DNA from: Pseudomonas nabeulensis
GTDB taxonomy: Bacteria > Pseudomonadota > Gammaproteobacteria > Pseudomonadales > Pseudomonadaceae
NCBI RefSeq assembly: GCF_004682045.1
Contig: NZ_QUZT01000039.1
Coordinates: 1-64,000 of the forward strand
Reading direction: 5' to 3'
DNA: 64,000 nt
Below, one piece after another: positions 44,566 through 53,878 of this stretch (position 1 is its first letter; the number at the start of each line of letters is the position of its first letter). Made by a program: the position numbers and the translations under genes. The notes beneath the pieces were generated by a model. The model worked only from the letters and a program-made list of their open reading frames with translations, did no database searches and was not told the origin of the DNA.

Positions 44566-46085
44566 CCGCTAACGGCAAGAAACCCAAGGCCGAACCCGCT
44601 CCGCCCACCACACTGTTTCTGTTTGGTGCCCACGGTGACCTTGTAAAGCGCCTGCTGATGCCGGCGCTGTACAACCTGAGCCGTGACGGGCTGCTGGGCG
44701 ATGGCCTGCGCATTGTTGGCGTTGATCACAACGCCATCAGTGACGCCGACTTCGCCAAGAAGCTCGAGGACTTCATTCGCACCGAGGCTGCAAGCAAGGT
44801 CAAGGGCAACGGCGACAACGCCCTTGACCCGGCCTTGTGGGCGCAATTGGCCAAAGGCATCAGCTACGTCGAGGGTGACTTCCTCGACGACAGCACCTAT
44901 GCCGATATCGCCAAGAAGATCGCCGACAGCGGCACCGGCAACGCGGTGTTCTACCTGGCTACTGCGCCGCGCTTCTTCAGTGAAGTGGTGCAGCGCCTGG
45001 GCAGCGCTGGCTTGCTCAAGGAAACCGATGACGGTTTCCGCCGTGTGGTCATCGAGAAACCCTTCGGGTCCGACCTTGCCACCGCCGAGGCGCTCAACGC
45101 CTGCCTGCTCAAGGTCATGAGCGAGAAGCAGATCTATCGCATCGACCATTACCTGGGCAAGGAAACGGTCCAGAACATCCTGATCAGCCGTTTCTCCAAC
45201 GTGCTGTTCGAAGCGTTCTGGAACAACCATTACATTGACCACGTGCAAATCACCGCCGCCGAAACGGTGGGTGTGGAAACCCGTGGCAACTTCTTCGAAA
45301 AAACCGGCACATTGCGAGACATGGTGCCTAACCACCTGTTCCAGTTGCTGGCGATGGTGGCCATGGAGCCTCCCGCCGCCTTCGGTGCCGACGCCGTGCG
45401 CGGTGAAAAGGCCAAGGTGATCGGCGCGGTGCGCCCGTGGTCGCTGGAGGATGCACGGGCCAACTCGGTACGCGGGCAGTACACCGCCGGCGAAATCGGC
45501 GGCAAGCAGTTGCCGGGTTACCGTGAAGAGGCCAACGTTGCGCCGGACAGCAGCACCGAGACGTTTGTCGCCCTTAAAGTGATGATTGACAACTGGCGTT
45601 GGGTCGGTGTGCCGTTCTACCTGCGCACGGGCAAGCGCATGAGCGTTCGCGACACCGAGATCGTGATCTGCTTCAAGCACGCACCTTACGCACAGTTCCG
45701 CGATACCGAAGTGGATGAGCTCAAGCCCACCTACCTGAAAATCCAGATCCAGCCCAATGAGGGCATGTGGTTCGACCTGCTGGCGAAAAAGCCTGGGCCG
45801 ACCCTGGATATGGCCAATATCCAGCTGGGGTTTGCCTACAAGGACTTCTTCGAAATGCAGCCGTCGACCGGGTACGAAACCCTGATCTACGACTGCATGA
45901 CCGGTGATCAGACCTTGTTCCAGCGCGCCGACAACATCGAAAACGGCTGGCGTGCGGTGCAGCCATTCCTCGATGCCTGGAAGGAAGATGACGGGATCCA
46001 GGCCTACAAGGCCGGTGAAGATGGCCCGGCGGCGGCTGACGCCTTGCTGGCCCGCGATGGCCGCAGCTGGCACAGCCTCGGATGA
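44562..46085 (+). CDS. zwf: Glucose-6-phosphate 1-dehydrogenase
   Basis: A 507-aa enzyme oxidising glucose 6-phosphate to 6-phosphogluconolactone with NAD(P)+. Motifs: nucleotide-binding LFGAHGDLVKRLL near residue 20, VIEKPFGSDL, and the active-site RIDHYLGKE. It is translationally coupled to gnd upstream and the HAD gene downstream (ATGA at both joints). The usual zwf-pgl-eda cluster of pseudomonads is not present here, so this is likely a second zwf copy paired with gnd. Confidence 0.94.
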   Translation: MTANGKKPKAEPAPPTTLFLFGAHGDLVKRLLMPALYNLSRDGLLGDGLRIVGVDHNAISDADFAKKLEDFIRTEAASKVKGNGDNALDPALWAQLAKGISYVEGDFLDDSTYADIAKKIADSGTGNAVFYLATAPRFFSEVVQRLGSAGLLKETDDGFRRVVIEKPFGSDLATAEALNACLLKVMSEKQIYRIDHYLGKETVQNILISRFSNVLFEAFWNNHYIDHVQITAAETVGVETRGNFFEKTGTLRDMVPNHLFQLLAMVAMEPPAAFGADAVRGEKAKVIGAVRPWSLEDARANSVRGQYTAGEIGGKQLPGYREEANVAPDSSTETFVALKVMIDNWRWVGVPFYLRTGKRMSVRDTEIVICFKHAPYAQFRDTEVDELKPTYLKIQIQPNEGMWFDLLAKKPGPTLDMANIQLGFAYKDFFEMQPSTGYETLIYDCMTGDQTLFQRADNIENGWRAVQPFLDAWKEDDGIQAYKAGEDGPAAADALLARDGRSWHSLG

Positions 46086-46906
46086 GTGACGCAGCGATCC
46101 ATCCCATCCGTTTTATCCTCAGTGACGTGGACGGCACCTTGCTGCACCCCGATCACCGCCTGAGCCAGCGCACCGCCGATGCGGTACGCGCCCTGCGTGA
46201 CAGCGGGGTGTTTTTCAGCCTCGCCAGCGGGCGCCCGCCCAAGGCCATGCTGCAGTTGATCGAGACGTTCGGTATCGACGTGCCGGTGGCCGGTTTCAAC
46301 GGCGGCACGTTGATCAACCCGGATGGCAGCATCCTGGTAGCCCATCATCTGCCGGCAGAAGCCGCGTTGATTACCCTGGCATTGTTCTCGGCCGAGCCCG
46401 ATGTAGAAGTCTGGGTGTTTGCCGATGGCGACTGGCTGCGCCGCGATCCGCCAGGGCCGATGGTGCAGCGCGAAGCGGACGGTCTGGGTTACGGGCCGGT
46501 CGTGGTCGAGAGCTTCGAGCCGTACCTGGATCGTGTCGACAAGATCGTCGCGGCCAGCAACAACACGCAATTGCTGGTGGAACTGGAAGCGCAGTTGCAG
46601 CCCAAGGTCCAAGGGCTGGCCCAGGTGTCACGCTCGCAGCCGGTTTATCTGGATGTGACGGCAATGCTGGCGAATAAAGGCGAAGCCTTGAAAACACTGG
46701 CGGCGCACCTCGGCGTGCCGTTGGAACAGACGGCAGCCATTGGCGATGGCGGCAACGACCCGGCGATGTTTCATGTGGCCGGTTTGTCGATTGCCATGGG
46801 CCAGGCCGAAGAAACCGTCAAGCGCCAGGCCAGCGTGGTCACCGGCAGCAATGTCGAGGACGGCGCGGCAGAAGCCATTGAGCGGTTTGTCCTCGCTCGA
46901 CGTTAA
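46082..46906 (+). CDS. Cof-type HAD-IIB family hydrolase
   Basis: A 274-aa haloacid-dehalogenase-superfamily phosphatase. Motif I LSDVDGTLLHPDH with both catalytic Asp residues, motif II LASGRP, and the C-terminal GDGGNDPAMF (motif IV) with the Cof-type cap between. Such enzymes dephosphorylate small sugar phosphates or cofactors. Coupling to zwf (ATGA overlap) suggests a role with pentose-phosphate or hexose-phosphate intermediates, but this is inference. Confidence 0.9.
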   Translation: MSDAAIHPIRFILSDVDGTLLHPDHRLSQRTADAVRALRDSGVFFSLASGRPPKAMLQLIETFGIDVPVAGFNGGTLINPDGSILVAHHLPAEAALITLALFSAEPDVEVWVFADGDWLRRDPPGPMVQREADGLGYGPVVVESFEPYLDRVDKIVAASNNTQLLVELEAQLQPKVQGLAQVSRSQPVYLDVTAMLANKGEALKTLAAHLGVPLEQTAAIGDGGNDPAMFHVAGLSIAMGQAEETVKRQASVVTGSNVEDGAAEAIERFVLARR

Positions 46907-47009
46907 TGGCTTCGCTATACAGTTACCACCGTGCGGCTAACCCTGAGGCACACACTCCTTGTCCATGCTCCCCTGATTTCGGGGGCGCATGCACACAAGG
47001 ATTTGTTCA

Positions 47010-50000
47010 ATGGTCAGCCCTGCCTCTCTCCCGATTTCGACTTCCAGCCTGTCGTTGGCCCAGACGATCAGGCGTTATTTCCGCTCGCGTCCTTCCTTGC
47101 AGGAAGTGGCGGTCAATGTGCTGCAGGGCAGCCTTGGCAGGCGCTATCGCTGGCTGACAATTGACCAGACCCAGCCGGTGGTGTTGGAGCCGATCTATCG
47201 CAATGATGGCAAAATGTCCGTTCTACAGGGCTATAACAGCCTGACCCTGGCTGATGCCTTGATCGAGCGTTGCGTAACCGGACTATTCGTCGATTACAGC
47301 CAGGGGCAAATACTCGCTGCGAATCCCCGGGAGAGCTCACCTACGCCGCTGCACGTCAAGAACAGTGATCTTGAAGAGATTATCAACGAGCAGGGCGCCG
47401 TGCTCCTTGATCGCTATCAAGAAGCTCTGGTCAATTTCTGGATGGCCACAGACGTCGACCATCAGGTCCGTTACGTGTGGCTGGCGGACACGCTTAAGAA
47501 TGCGTTGATGGAGGCTGCTACCAACGTAGGTCTTACCGGTGTGCAATTGGACATGGTCGTTGAGGTGGTCAATCAACCCATGCCTTCGGTCAAGAACGCG
47601 AAGGTGCAGGCCTATTTGATCGACCATTGGGGCGAGTCCGGCGCAATCAATCTGGAGATGCTGCGCGGCCTGGTGCTGGTAAGGCGGCATCGCGAAGGCG
47701 ATACCGTGCTGCTATTTACATTGTCGCGTGGCATTCAGGTATTCGACTCTTTGGCTGAACTGGGCGACTGGTTGGTCAACCTGCTGACCTTGATACCCGA
47801 TGGCCACACGATGCAGTGGCGCCTCTACCAACCCAAAGGCAATGTTTTCCACAGTTTCAGCCTGGCTTTCCTGGTCAAGCAGCTCTCTGACATCGGTATC
47901 GTCTTGCCGGTAGTGCGTACCTTTGATAACCGACAACGCTTGTTGGAGCGCACATTGCGGGTCATCAGCAGTGATTTCGATACAGCGCCGATTCATTCGA
48001 CAGAATTAACCCGCTTGCGCGCCGCCTTGCCGGCGTGGCTGACGCAGGCCGATACCGATATGCAAATGGAGATGAGTCGCTACGCCGTGGACCTGGCGCG
48101 CCACGTCGCCGAGCCCGGATGGCGGCCGTTCGATGAGGGGATTCCAAGCCTGCAGGCGTTTGCCTGTGCAAAGTTGGCAGCCCAACTCGCCACGGACTAC
48201 CCCACCCAGCCGACATTGGACCCGGACCACGTCAGGCTCACGATGGATATCGAAGAGTCAGATGCTAAAGCCCGCACCAAAATATTCTGGACGGTGCCAC
48301 CGCTCTATACCCAAGGCAGTTGGTCGCTGAGCGAGTTTGCCTGGTTGGCGTTGCCTGGCCTTGATTCTAAAAAGCTGAAGGTTGTGCCAGCCGGCGAGCA
48401 AGGAGAAGCCGTGTGGCTGACGGCCGAGCAAGTCCTGACACTGCTGGAGAACGCCAATGTCCGTGGCGGCTACGATCAACTGATTTCGTCAAAACTGATG
48501 GGCAATGAAGACGAGGTTAAATGGCGAAAGGCACGGTTTATCGAGCAACTACGTGTGCAGCTGCCAATGCTGGCGCTGGAGAATCACCTCAAGTACCCCC
48601 AGTCGTTTTCACGACAGGCTTATACCTGCGTGGTCGACGCGTTGAATGCCCAAGCCCCGCATACAGAGCAGGAGGTGGTGGTGCGTCAGCTCGGCTTTCA
48701 GATCAGGCAGGAGGAGGTGGTCGACCACGTCACCAATATGTTCATCATCGGACCTCAAGATATCAATGAAGGCCCACACATCCTCTATCGCCCGATGACT
48801 GAAGTGAAAATGATTGAATTTTCCACTTGGCGCGACCTGCAGGCGGCCATCATCCGGCCAGGCCCGTTGCAATATGAGGTCATGGCGTGGATGGAACCCG
48901 CGACGCGCGATCGCTATTTATTGCCCGGTTTGCCCGTGCCTGGCCTGGCGGCGTTCGAGCTGGTGGACTTCAATGACATGTTATGGGCCAACCCCGATCT
49001 GGTGTTGGCGCAGGATGTGATCGAAGGGGATTATCTCGAGTACTTTTTTGACAGTGCGGTTAGGGCGCTATGCAGCGTTGCGAATCCACAGCCGCCCTCT
49101 GGGCTGGAGGTTTTCTGGGGGTGGCTCAAACGTTTTTTTGGTCTGGGTCTGGCGCTGGTCCTGCCTTTTTTGGGTGGCCCGGTAGGGGAGGCGGCGGGTT
49201 GGTTGTTGTTGGGGTGGATCGCTTGGCAAGATATCCGTGACATTGTTACAGCCGACCCCAAAGGCAAGCTTCTCAGCATTGCAGACCTCCTGCTCAATAT
49301 CGGTTTGCTGCTGCTCGGTCGCGGCTACGTGGCTACGCGAGTCGGGACCGGCTTGGCCGCAGAAGCGTTATTGGATATGGCTGAGGGGGCGGATTTCGAG
49401 CACACGATAGAAATGAGTTGGCGCGAAGACCCCGAGGCTCTGCTTGAGGGCGGGCAGTCGAGCAAAAGCCCGCGGACATCCGTGCAATTGCCTACCGTTG
49501 AGGGGGACTCTGCGTTCATCCGTGGTGACTCGATGTTGGAGAGATCCTGGAGTGGCTTGTACAGCCGCCTTTCAGTCATTCGCCAGGCGGAGTTGGCGCT
49601 CTACAAAGTCAGGGTACCGGCTACCAAACAGCGCATCCACACGGGGGATTATCGTGGGCTTTATCGTGCGGGTGACAATCTGTATGTCAGCTTCGATGAT
49701 GACTGGTTCAAGGTTGAGGAGCAGGGCGGTGTGATGCGTCTGGTCAACGATGACATCGCACCCCGTGAAGGACCTACGCTGGTTCACCGTGGCTCGGGCA
49801 GCTGGGGTTTTGCGGCAGAACCTGCGCAGCCCGAAGAGTTGTCCCAGGCGCTGGCCCTTGAGCAGCAACGACTGGCTCAATTGCAGAGTGATGAGCAGCG
49901 ACGGATGGACCTTGATGCCGAATACGATCGGTTATTCAAGATGTTCAATGCCCAGGTCTTTACCGATGACAGCGTTTTGGGCGATATCAGCCGTCGGTTT

Positions 50001-51734
50001 GCCGAGCCCGGTAACGATCAACTGATCGAGGATGAGTTGGCCAAGGCGGATCTCAGCCATTGGTGCGCGATCACCTTGCTCGATGCCTTGACGCGCCGCC
50101 GCGGGTTCATGGTGGTCAGGGATTACAGCACCCTCCACAGTCGTTTTGCCGCCAGTGCGGTGTGGGCGCGGCGCAATCAGGTGATGATGTACGCCGCCAA
50201 GCGCAATCTGCGGCTCAAGCAGGACGGGATTGAGCCCTCGGCATTTGATGCCCCCAATTTGGGCGCGATGGTGCTGGACACGGCGGGCTGGCGCAGCCTG
50301 TCATCGAGCCTGCCTGATTATGCCGCGCTGCAGGAGAAGGCGGTCAACGCCAGCCAGGAAGCAGAGCGGCGTTTCGCATCCATGAAACTGGAGGGGCGGG
50401 TAGCCGATGCCTCCGTCGCGTTGCTGGACGTGCCGGCCTGGGCTGGTCGGCATATGTCGCTCAAGTGGCAAGAGTTGCAACTGCGCACGCTGGCCATGCT
50501 GTGTTTTAGCGCCAAGGTGCCAGCTTACAAGGATGCTACGCTTGACCTGATCCAGGAGGTGACCAATTTATGCAGTTTGAAGCTGATGGCATGGCGAGAA
50601 CTGTTCACCCCCGGCCGCTTCAATTGGGACTCCCACCTCAGAGTAATGAATGACGTATTGGATTCGCTGGTATTGGCCAATAGCCGATTGTCTTATCAGT
50701 TGGAGTCCGTCCCGGCATTTATCAACACCTGGGCTTTGGGCAATTATCGTAGCTACGTCCGTAGTCTGATGCGGGATGCAGAAGACGACCTGATCGCGGC
50801 CTACCAGCAATACGAAGGTGCCGGTACGCAGGCGGTCGTGGCGAAGCCAGGCAGTGGCACCACGCGAATGATCGAAGATGGTGTGCAGGGCGTAGTGATC
50901 GGTATGCGTCGCGAGGTTGAGGAACTCGGCGAACAGCAGGTCTACCTTGATGTATTGGAACCGTTCGATCATCGGCGTATCTGGTCTTTCAAGCGCTATG
51001 GCGGTGACACGGACGAAGGCTGGCGCGAGGTGGCCAGAGCCGAGGCAGAACCCCCGATCAGCGGCTATTCCCATGAGCAACTGGCGGATATCGGGGTGGA
51101 GGCGAGCCGTTTATGGAGAGACGCTGGCCAGCAATTTGTACGCACGGCCAGCCTTGAATCGATCCGACGGATGTCGGCGCTCAGGGTTCGCAGCGAATGG
51201 CGCAATTATGCCAATCGAATGATCAAGCAGCGGGAGTTGCTGATGGCCGCGCTCAAGACCCTGGCCGTGTCAGAGGCGCATCAGGACTTATTGGATTTTT
51301 TCAAGAATGTACCCAGCGAGCTCTATGACGAAATCATGCGCTTCATGGCACAGAGTGTTGACGTTCCCCAACGCATGATCATGCGAGGGTACCCGTCTTC
51401 TGAGGGGTTGTTGATGCTGTACAACGCCTGGAAGATCGAGGTTGTGGAGCTTCCTTCCGAAGCAAACTTGCTGCGTCACTTTGAAGTCCGGGAGCGCTCG
51501 ACCGGGCGGCCCCTGTGGTTTGCCCGTTTTAATTATGACACTTCAAATGCTCGCAACGTGGGCTATCACTTCACGCAAGGAAACCTGAAACGCTACGCCG
51601 AGCGCGACACAAGTTACGCTACGTTAAAGCGGCGAGCGTCCAATAAGGAACTCATGATCAATGTTCTTCGAGGGAACATCGATCATGAAGTTGCTCAGGC
51701 TGTGTTCTTTACCGAGGATATTGGCGCGCGCTAA
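47010..51734 (+). CDS. Large dermonecrotic-toxin-like (DUF6543-type) protein, copy 2
   Basis: A 1574-aa protein of the same family as the 9847-14601 and 59969-64000 genes. Landmarks by residue: LPAWLTQADTD about 340, GPHILYRPMTE about 590, hydrophobic helices WGWLKRFFGLGLALVLPFLGG to about 740 and IADLLLNIGLLLLGRG about 765, then GLYRAGDNLYVSFDDDWFKV about 885 with a GSWGF repeat unit after it, and a C-terminal PLWFARFNYDTSNARNVG matching copy 1. No Sec signal peptide is evident. The ATG at 47010 has AAGGA 8 nt upstream; an in-frame ATG at 46989 adds only seven residues and has none. It follows the HAD gene by about 100 bp. Membrane-inserting toxin or effector is the family expectation, not proven. 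Confidence 0.66.
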   Translation: MVSPASLPISTSSLSLAQTIRRYFRSRPSLQEVAVNVLQGSLGRRYRWLTIDQTQPVVLEPIYRNDGKMSVLQGYNSLTLADALIERCVTGLFVDYSQGQILAANPRESSPTPLHVKNSDLEEIINEQGAVLLDRYQEALVNFWMATDVDHQVRYVWLADTLKNALMEAATNVGLTGVQLDMVVEVVNQPMPSVKNAKVQAYLIDHWGESGAINLEMLRGLVLVRRHREGDTVLLFTLSRGIQVFDSLAELGDWLVNLLTLIPDGHTMQWRLYQPKGNVFHSFSLAFLVKQLSDIGIVLPVVRTFDNRQRLLERTLRVISSDFDTAPIHSTELTRLRAALPAWLTQADTDMQMEMSRYAVDLARHVAEPGWRPFDEGIPSLQAFACAKLAAQLATDYPTQPTLDPDHVRLTMDIEESDAKARTKIFWTVPPLYTQGSWSLSEFAWLALPGLDSKKLKVVPAGEQGEAVWLTAEQVLTLLENANVRGGYDQLISSKLMGNEDEVKWRKARFIEQLRVQLPMLALENHLKYPQSFSRQAYTCVVDALNAQAPHTEQEVVVRQLGFQIRQEEVVDHVTNMFIIGPQDINEGPHILYRPMTEVKMIEFSTWRDLQAAIIRPGPLQYEVMAWMEPATRDRYLLPGLPVPGLAAFELVDFNDMLWANPDLVLAQDVIEGDYLEYFFDSAVRALCSVANPQPPSGLEVFWGWLKRFFGLGLALVLPFLGGPVGEAAGWLLLGWIAWQDIRDIVTADPKGKLLSIADLLLNIGLLLLGRGYVATRVGTGLAAEALLDMAEGADFEHTIEMSWREDPEALLEGGQSSKSPRTSVQLPTVEGDSAFIRGDSMLERSWSGLYSRLSVIRQAELALYKVRVPATKQRIHTGDYRGLYRAGDNLYVSFDDDWFKVEEQGGVMRLVNDDIAPREGPTLVHRGSGSWGFAAEPAQPEELSQALALEQQRLAQLQSDEQRRMDLDAEYDRLFKMFNAQVFTDDSVLGDISRRFAEPGNDQLIEDELAKADLSHWCAITLLDALTRRRGFMVVRDYSTLHSRFAASAVWARRNQVMMYAAKRNLRLKQDGIEPSAFDAPNLGAMVLDTAGWRSLSSSLPDYAALQEKAVNASQEAERRFASMKLEGRVADASVALLDVPAWAGRHMSLKWQELQLRTLAMLCFSAKVPAYKDATLDLIQEVTNLCSLKLMAWRELFTPGRFNWDSHLRVMNDVLDSLVLANSRLSYQLESVPAFINTWALGNYRSYVRSLMRDAEDDLIAAYQQYEGAGTQAVVAKPGSGTTRMIEDGVQGVVIGMRREVEELGEQQVYLDVLEPFDHRRIWSFKRYGGDTDEGWREVARAEAEPPISGYSHEQLADIGVEASRLWRDAGQQFVRTASLESIRRMSALRVRSEWRNYANRMIKQRELLMAALKTLAVSEAHQDLLDFFKNVPSELYDEIMRFMAQSVDVPQRMIMRGYPSSEGLLMLYNAWKIEVVELPSEANLLRHFEVRERSTGRPLWFARFNYDTSNARNVGYHFTQGNLKRYAERDTSYATLKRRASNKELMINVLRGNIDHEVAQAVFFTEDIGAR

Positions 51735-51741
51735 CCCACGC

Positions 51742-52002
51742 TTACTTAGGCATTGCCCAGGACAGCAATTGATAGCCACCCTTATCGAGCTCGGCACGCG
51801 CTTGCAACAACAAGTCTTCAAGTTGTGCCGGGTCGCTATAAGCGCTCGAGGACAGTTGTTTGCTGCCGATGCGGGTATTGGTGCGGTCGATGACGCTCAG
51901 GCTGAGGGCGCCATTGCCATCGTGCCAGGCCACGCATTGAAAGGGCTGGAAAGCACGGTCTGCAATCAAAAGAGCTTCGTTGATGCGCAGCGGAGCGTTC
52001 AT
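51742..52002 (-). CDS. Conserved hypothetical protein (86 aa)
   Basis: An 86-aa soluble protein starting MNAPLRINEALLIADRAFQP and containing ALSLSVIDRTNTRIG and SDPAQLEDLLLQARAELDK, an alpha/beta small domain. I recognise it as a pseudomonad-type hypothetical but can assign no function. It converges with the toxin-like copy 2 with only 7 bp between their stops. The ATG at 52002 is preferred over an upstream ATG at 52026 because AGAGAG lies just before it. Confidence 0.65.
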   Translation of the reverse strand: MNAPLRINEALLIADRAFQPFQCVAWHDGNGALSLSVIDRTNTRIGSKQLSSSAYSDPAQLEDLLLQARAELDKGGYQLLSWAMPK

Positions 52003-52344
52003 GTCGGGTTCTCTCTCATCGCCCATTCAAGTGAGTGCCGGCGGTTGGGCTGACCGTGCGGCGGGTTACTTGTACTGATGCACGATGACCGGGTACGGGT
52101 CACATGTTAGGGCAACAAATTTAAAACTTTCGTGATTAAGGTCATGTAAGCGGCTGTTTTGAAAGCGCATTGACCGGGTGGTCGCGGTGCAACTTTTTTC
52201 TGCAAATGCGCGTAAATGGCTTTTTGCCCGCACTTATAGCGAAACGGTACAAGCATGGCGTCAAGAGCTTGCTAGTGTTAGCGCCAGGCGCCACAAACCA
52301 TTGTTTCTAAATAACTTTAACAATTTTGGCGCCAAGGAATCGTC
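52003..52344. promoter_or_regulatory. Intergenic region upstream of the sigma-54 activator gene
   Basis: This 342-bp gap separates two divergent genes and holds no credible gene. The part near the activator gene is AT-rich and contains three copies of GCGCCA (52281-52286, 52288-52293, 52329-52334). The last is within a perfect 10-bp palindrome TTGGCGCCAA (52326-52335) that overlaps the AAGGA ribosome-binding site of the activator gene. It could be a regulator-binding or autoregulatory region (inference). Confidence 0.45.
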
Positions 52345-53667
52345 ATGGCTGTTACAGCTCCTCGCCGCTTGCTTGTGGTCGACCCTTGTGAAGACTGCCA
52401 TGGACTATTGCCCGATTTGCGCACCGCCGGGTGGGCGGTGGACAGTTGTGCGCTTGAAGCGGTGGGGGAGCGGTCCTGTGACGTTGGCTTGCTGCGTTTG
52501 CAGGCGTTTCATCTGGAACGTCCGGAGGCAGTCAAAGAGCTGATCGGCCGCAGCGGCACCGAGTGGATCGCCGTTCTTAGCCCGGAAGTGCTGCGCCTGC
52601 AGAACGTCGGCGACTTTGTCTGCGAATGGTTTTTCGACTTCCATACCTTGCCCTTCGATGTGGCCCGCGTGCAGGTCACCCTGGGGCGCGCTTTCGGCAT
52701 GGCGCGCCTGCGCGGCAAGGGCAGTGTCCCGGTGGATGAGCCAGAACACGAATTACTGGGTGATAGCCGCCCGATCCGAGAGCTGCGTAAATTGTTGGCG
52801 AAATTGGCGCCGACCGAATCTCCGGTGTTGATTCGCGGCGACAGTGGCACCGGCAAAGAGTTGGTAGCCAAGACCCTGCACCGCAAATCCCAGCGCCACG
52901 CCAAGCCATTTGTCGCGATCAACTGTGGGGCCATCCCGGAGCATCTGATCCAGTCGGAACTGTTCGGCCATGAAAAAGGCGCCTTTACCGGCGCGCACCA
53001 GCGCAAGGTCGGTCGGATCGAAGCAGCCAACGGCGGCACGTTGTTCCTGGATGAAATTGGCGACCTGCCGATGGAACTGCAAGCCAACCTGTTGCGTTTT
53101 CTTCAGGAAAAACAAATCGAACGGGTGGGGGGCAGTCAGCCTATCCCTGTTGATGTGCGCGTATTGGCCGCAACCCACGTCGATCTGGAGGCGGCCGTCG
53201 CGAAGGGCACTTTCCGTGAAGACTTGTATTACCGGCTCAATGTCCTGCAGGTCGTCACGGCGCCCTTGCGCGACCGTCACGGCGACGTAGCGATGTTGGC
53301 CAATCACTTTGCCCGTTTCTACAGCCAGGAAACCGGCCGCCGCCCGCGCAGTTTCAGTGAAGAGGCGCTTGTCTCCATGGGGCAGCACCCTTGGCCCGGC
53401 AACGTGCGCGAGTTGGCCAACCGGGTGCGACGCGGCCTGGTGCTCGCCGAGGGACGCCAGATTGAAGCCGTTGATCTGGGATTACAGGCCGAACAGGCAA
53501 TTTCACCCCCCATGGCTACACTGGAAGACTACAAGCACCGCGCCGAACGTCAGGCGCTGTGCGATGTGCTCAACCGGCACAGTGATAACCTGAGCGTTGC
53601 CGCCCGTGTGTTGGGGATTTCCCGGCCCACCTTCTACCGGTTGCTGCACAAACACCAGATCCGCTAG
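52345..53667 (+). CDS. Sigma-54-dependent transcriptional activator (VpsR/NtrC-like)
   Basis: A 440-aa enhancer-binding protein. The N-terminal about 130 residues resemble a VpsR-type receiver-like domain (LLVVDPCEDCHGLLPDLR) that lacks the usual phosphorylatable Asp cluster. The central AAA+ domain has Walker A GDSGTGKELVAK, the sigma-54 contact GAFTGAH and Walker B GGTLFLDEIGDLPM. The C-terminal Fis-type HTH is NLSVAARVLGISRPTFYRLL. AAGGA precedes the ATG. It faces the fapABCDEF operon across a terminator and REPIN, and fapA has a sigma-54 promoter, so it is a strong candidate activator of the amyloid operon (inference). The signal may be c-di-GMP, as for VpsR relatives. Confidence 0.86.
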   Translation: MAVTAPRRLLVVDPCEDCHGLLPDLRTAGWAVDSCALEAVGERSCDVGLLRLQAFHLERPEAVKELIGRSGTEWIAVLSPEVLRLQNVGDFVCEWFFDFHTLPFDVARVQVTLGRAFGMARLRGKGSVPVDEPEHELLGDSRPIRELRKLLAKLAPTESPVLIRGDSGTGKELVAKTLHRKSQRHAKPFVAINCGAIPEHLIQSELFGHEKGAFTGAHQRKVGRIEAANGGTLFLDEIGDLPMELQANLLRFLQEKQIERVGGSQPIPVDVRVLAATHVDLEAAVAKGTFREDLYYRLNVLQVVTAPLRDRHGDVAMLANHFARFYSQETGRRPRSFSEEALVSMGQHPWPGNVRELANRVRRGLVLAEGRQIEAVDLGLQAEQAISPPMATLEDYKHRAERQALCDVLNRHSDNLSVAARVLGISRPTFYRLLHKHQIR

Positions 53668-53680
53668 GGCGGGTAAACCG

Positions 53681-53718
53681 AAAAGCCCCGCAACGACCCT
53701 TATCGTTGCGGGGCTTTT
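53681..53718 (+). terminator. Rho-independent terminator after the activator gene
   Basis: AAAAGCCCCGCAACG and CGTTGCGGGGCTTTT form a 15-bp stem with an 8-nt loop just after the activator stop codon, followed by CCTTTG. The stem is symmetrical and also faces the convergent fap operon. Confidence 0.88.
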
Positions 53719-53741
53719 CCTTTGTGGTTGTGGTCGTAGCT

Positions 53742-53872
53742 GTGGTGAGCGGGCTTGCCCCCCCTGAGTGGCGTAGCCACCCCAACAAGGACGCTGCGGT
53801 GTGTCAGAAATACCGAGGCGCCAGGGTTTGGGGCGGCTACGCCACCCAGCGCGGGGCAAGCCCGCTCACTAC
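53742..53872. repeat. REPIN at the 3' end of fapF
   Basis: Inverted arms of about 43 nt (53742-53784 and 53829-53872) belong to the GTAGTGAGCGGGCTTGCCCC family also used in the inner palindrome near 21.7 kb, here with about five mismatches. The right arm ends 6 nt before the fapF stop codon, so the hairpin lies in the 3' end of the fap transcript and in the intergenic space. Confidence 0.82.
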
Positions 53873-53878
53873 AACCGG

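Noticed and set aside
52178..52543. 121-codon plus-strand frame overlapping the activator start
   Set aside because: Overlaps the start of the sigma-54 activator in another frame and shows no family similarity.
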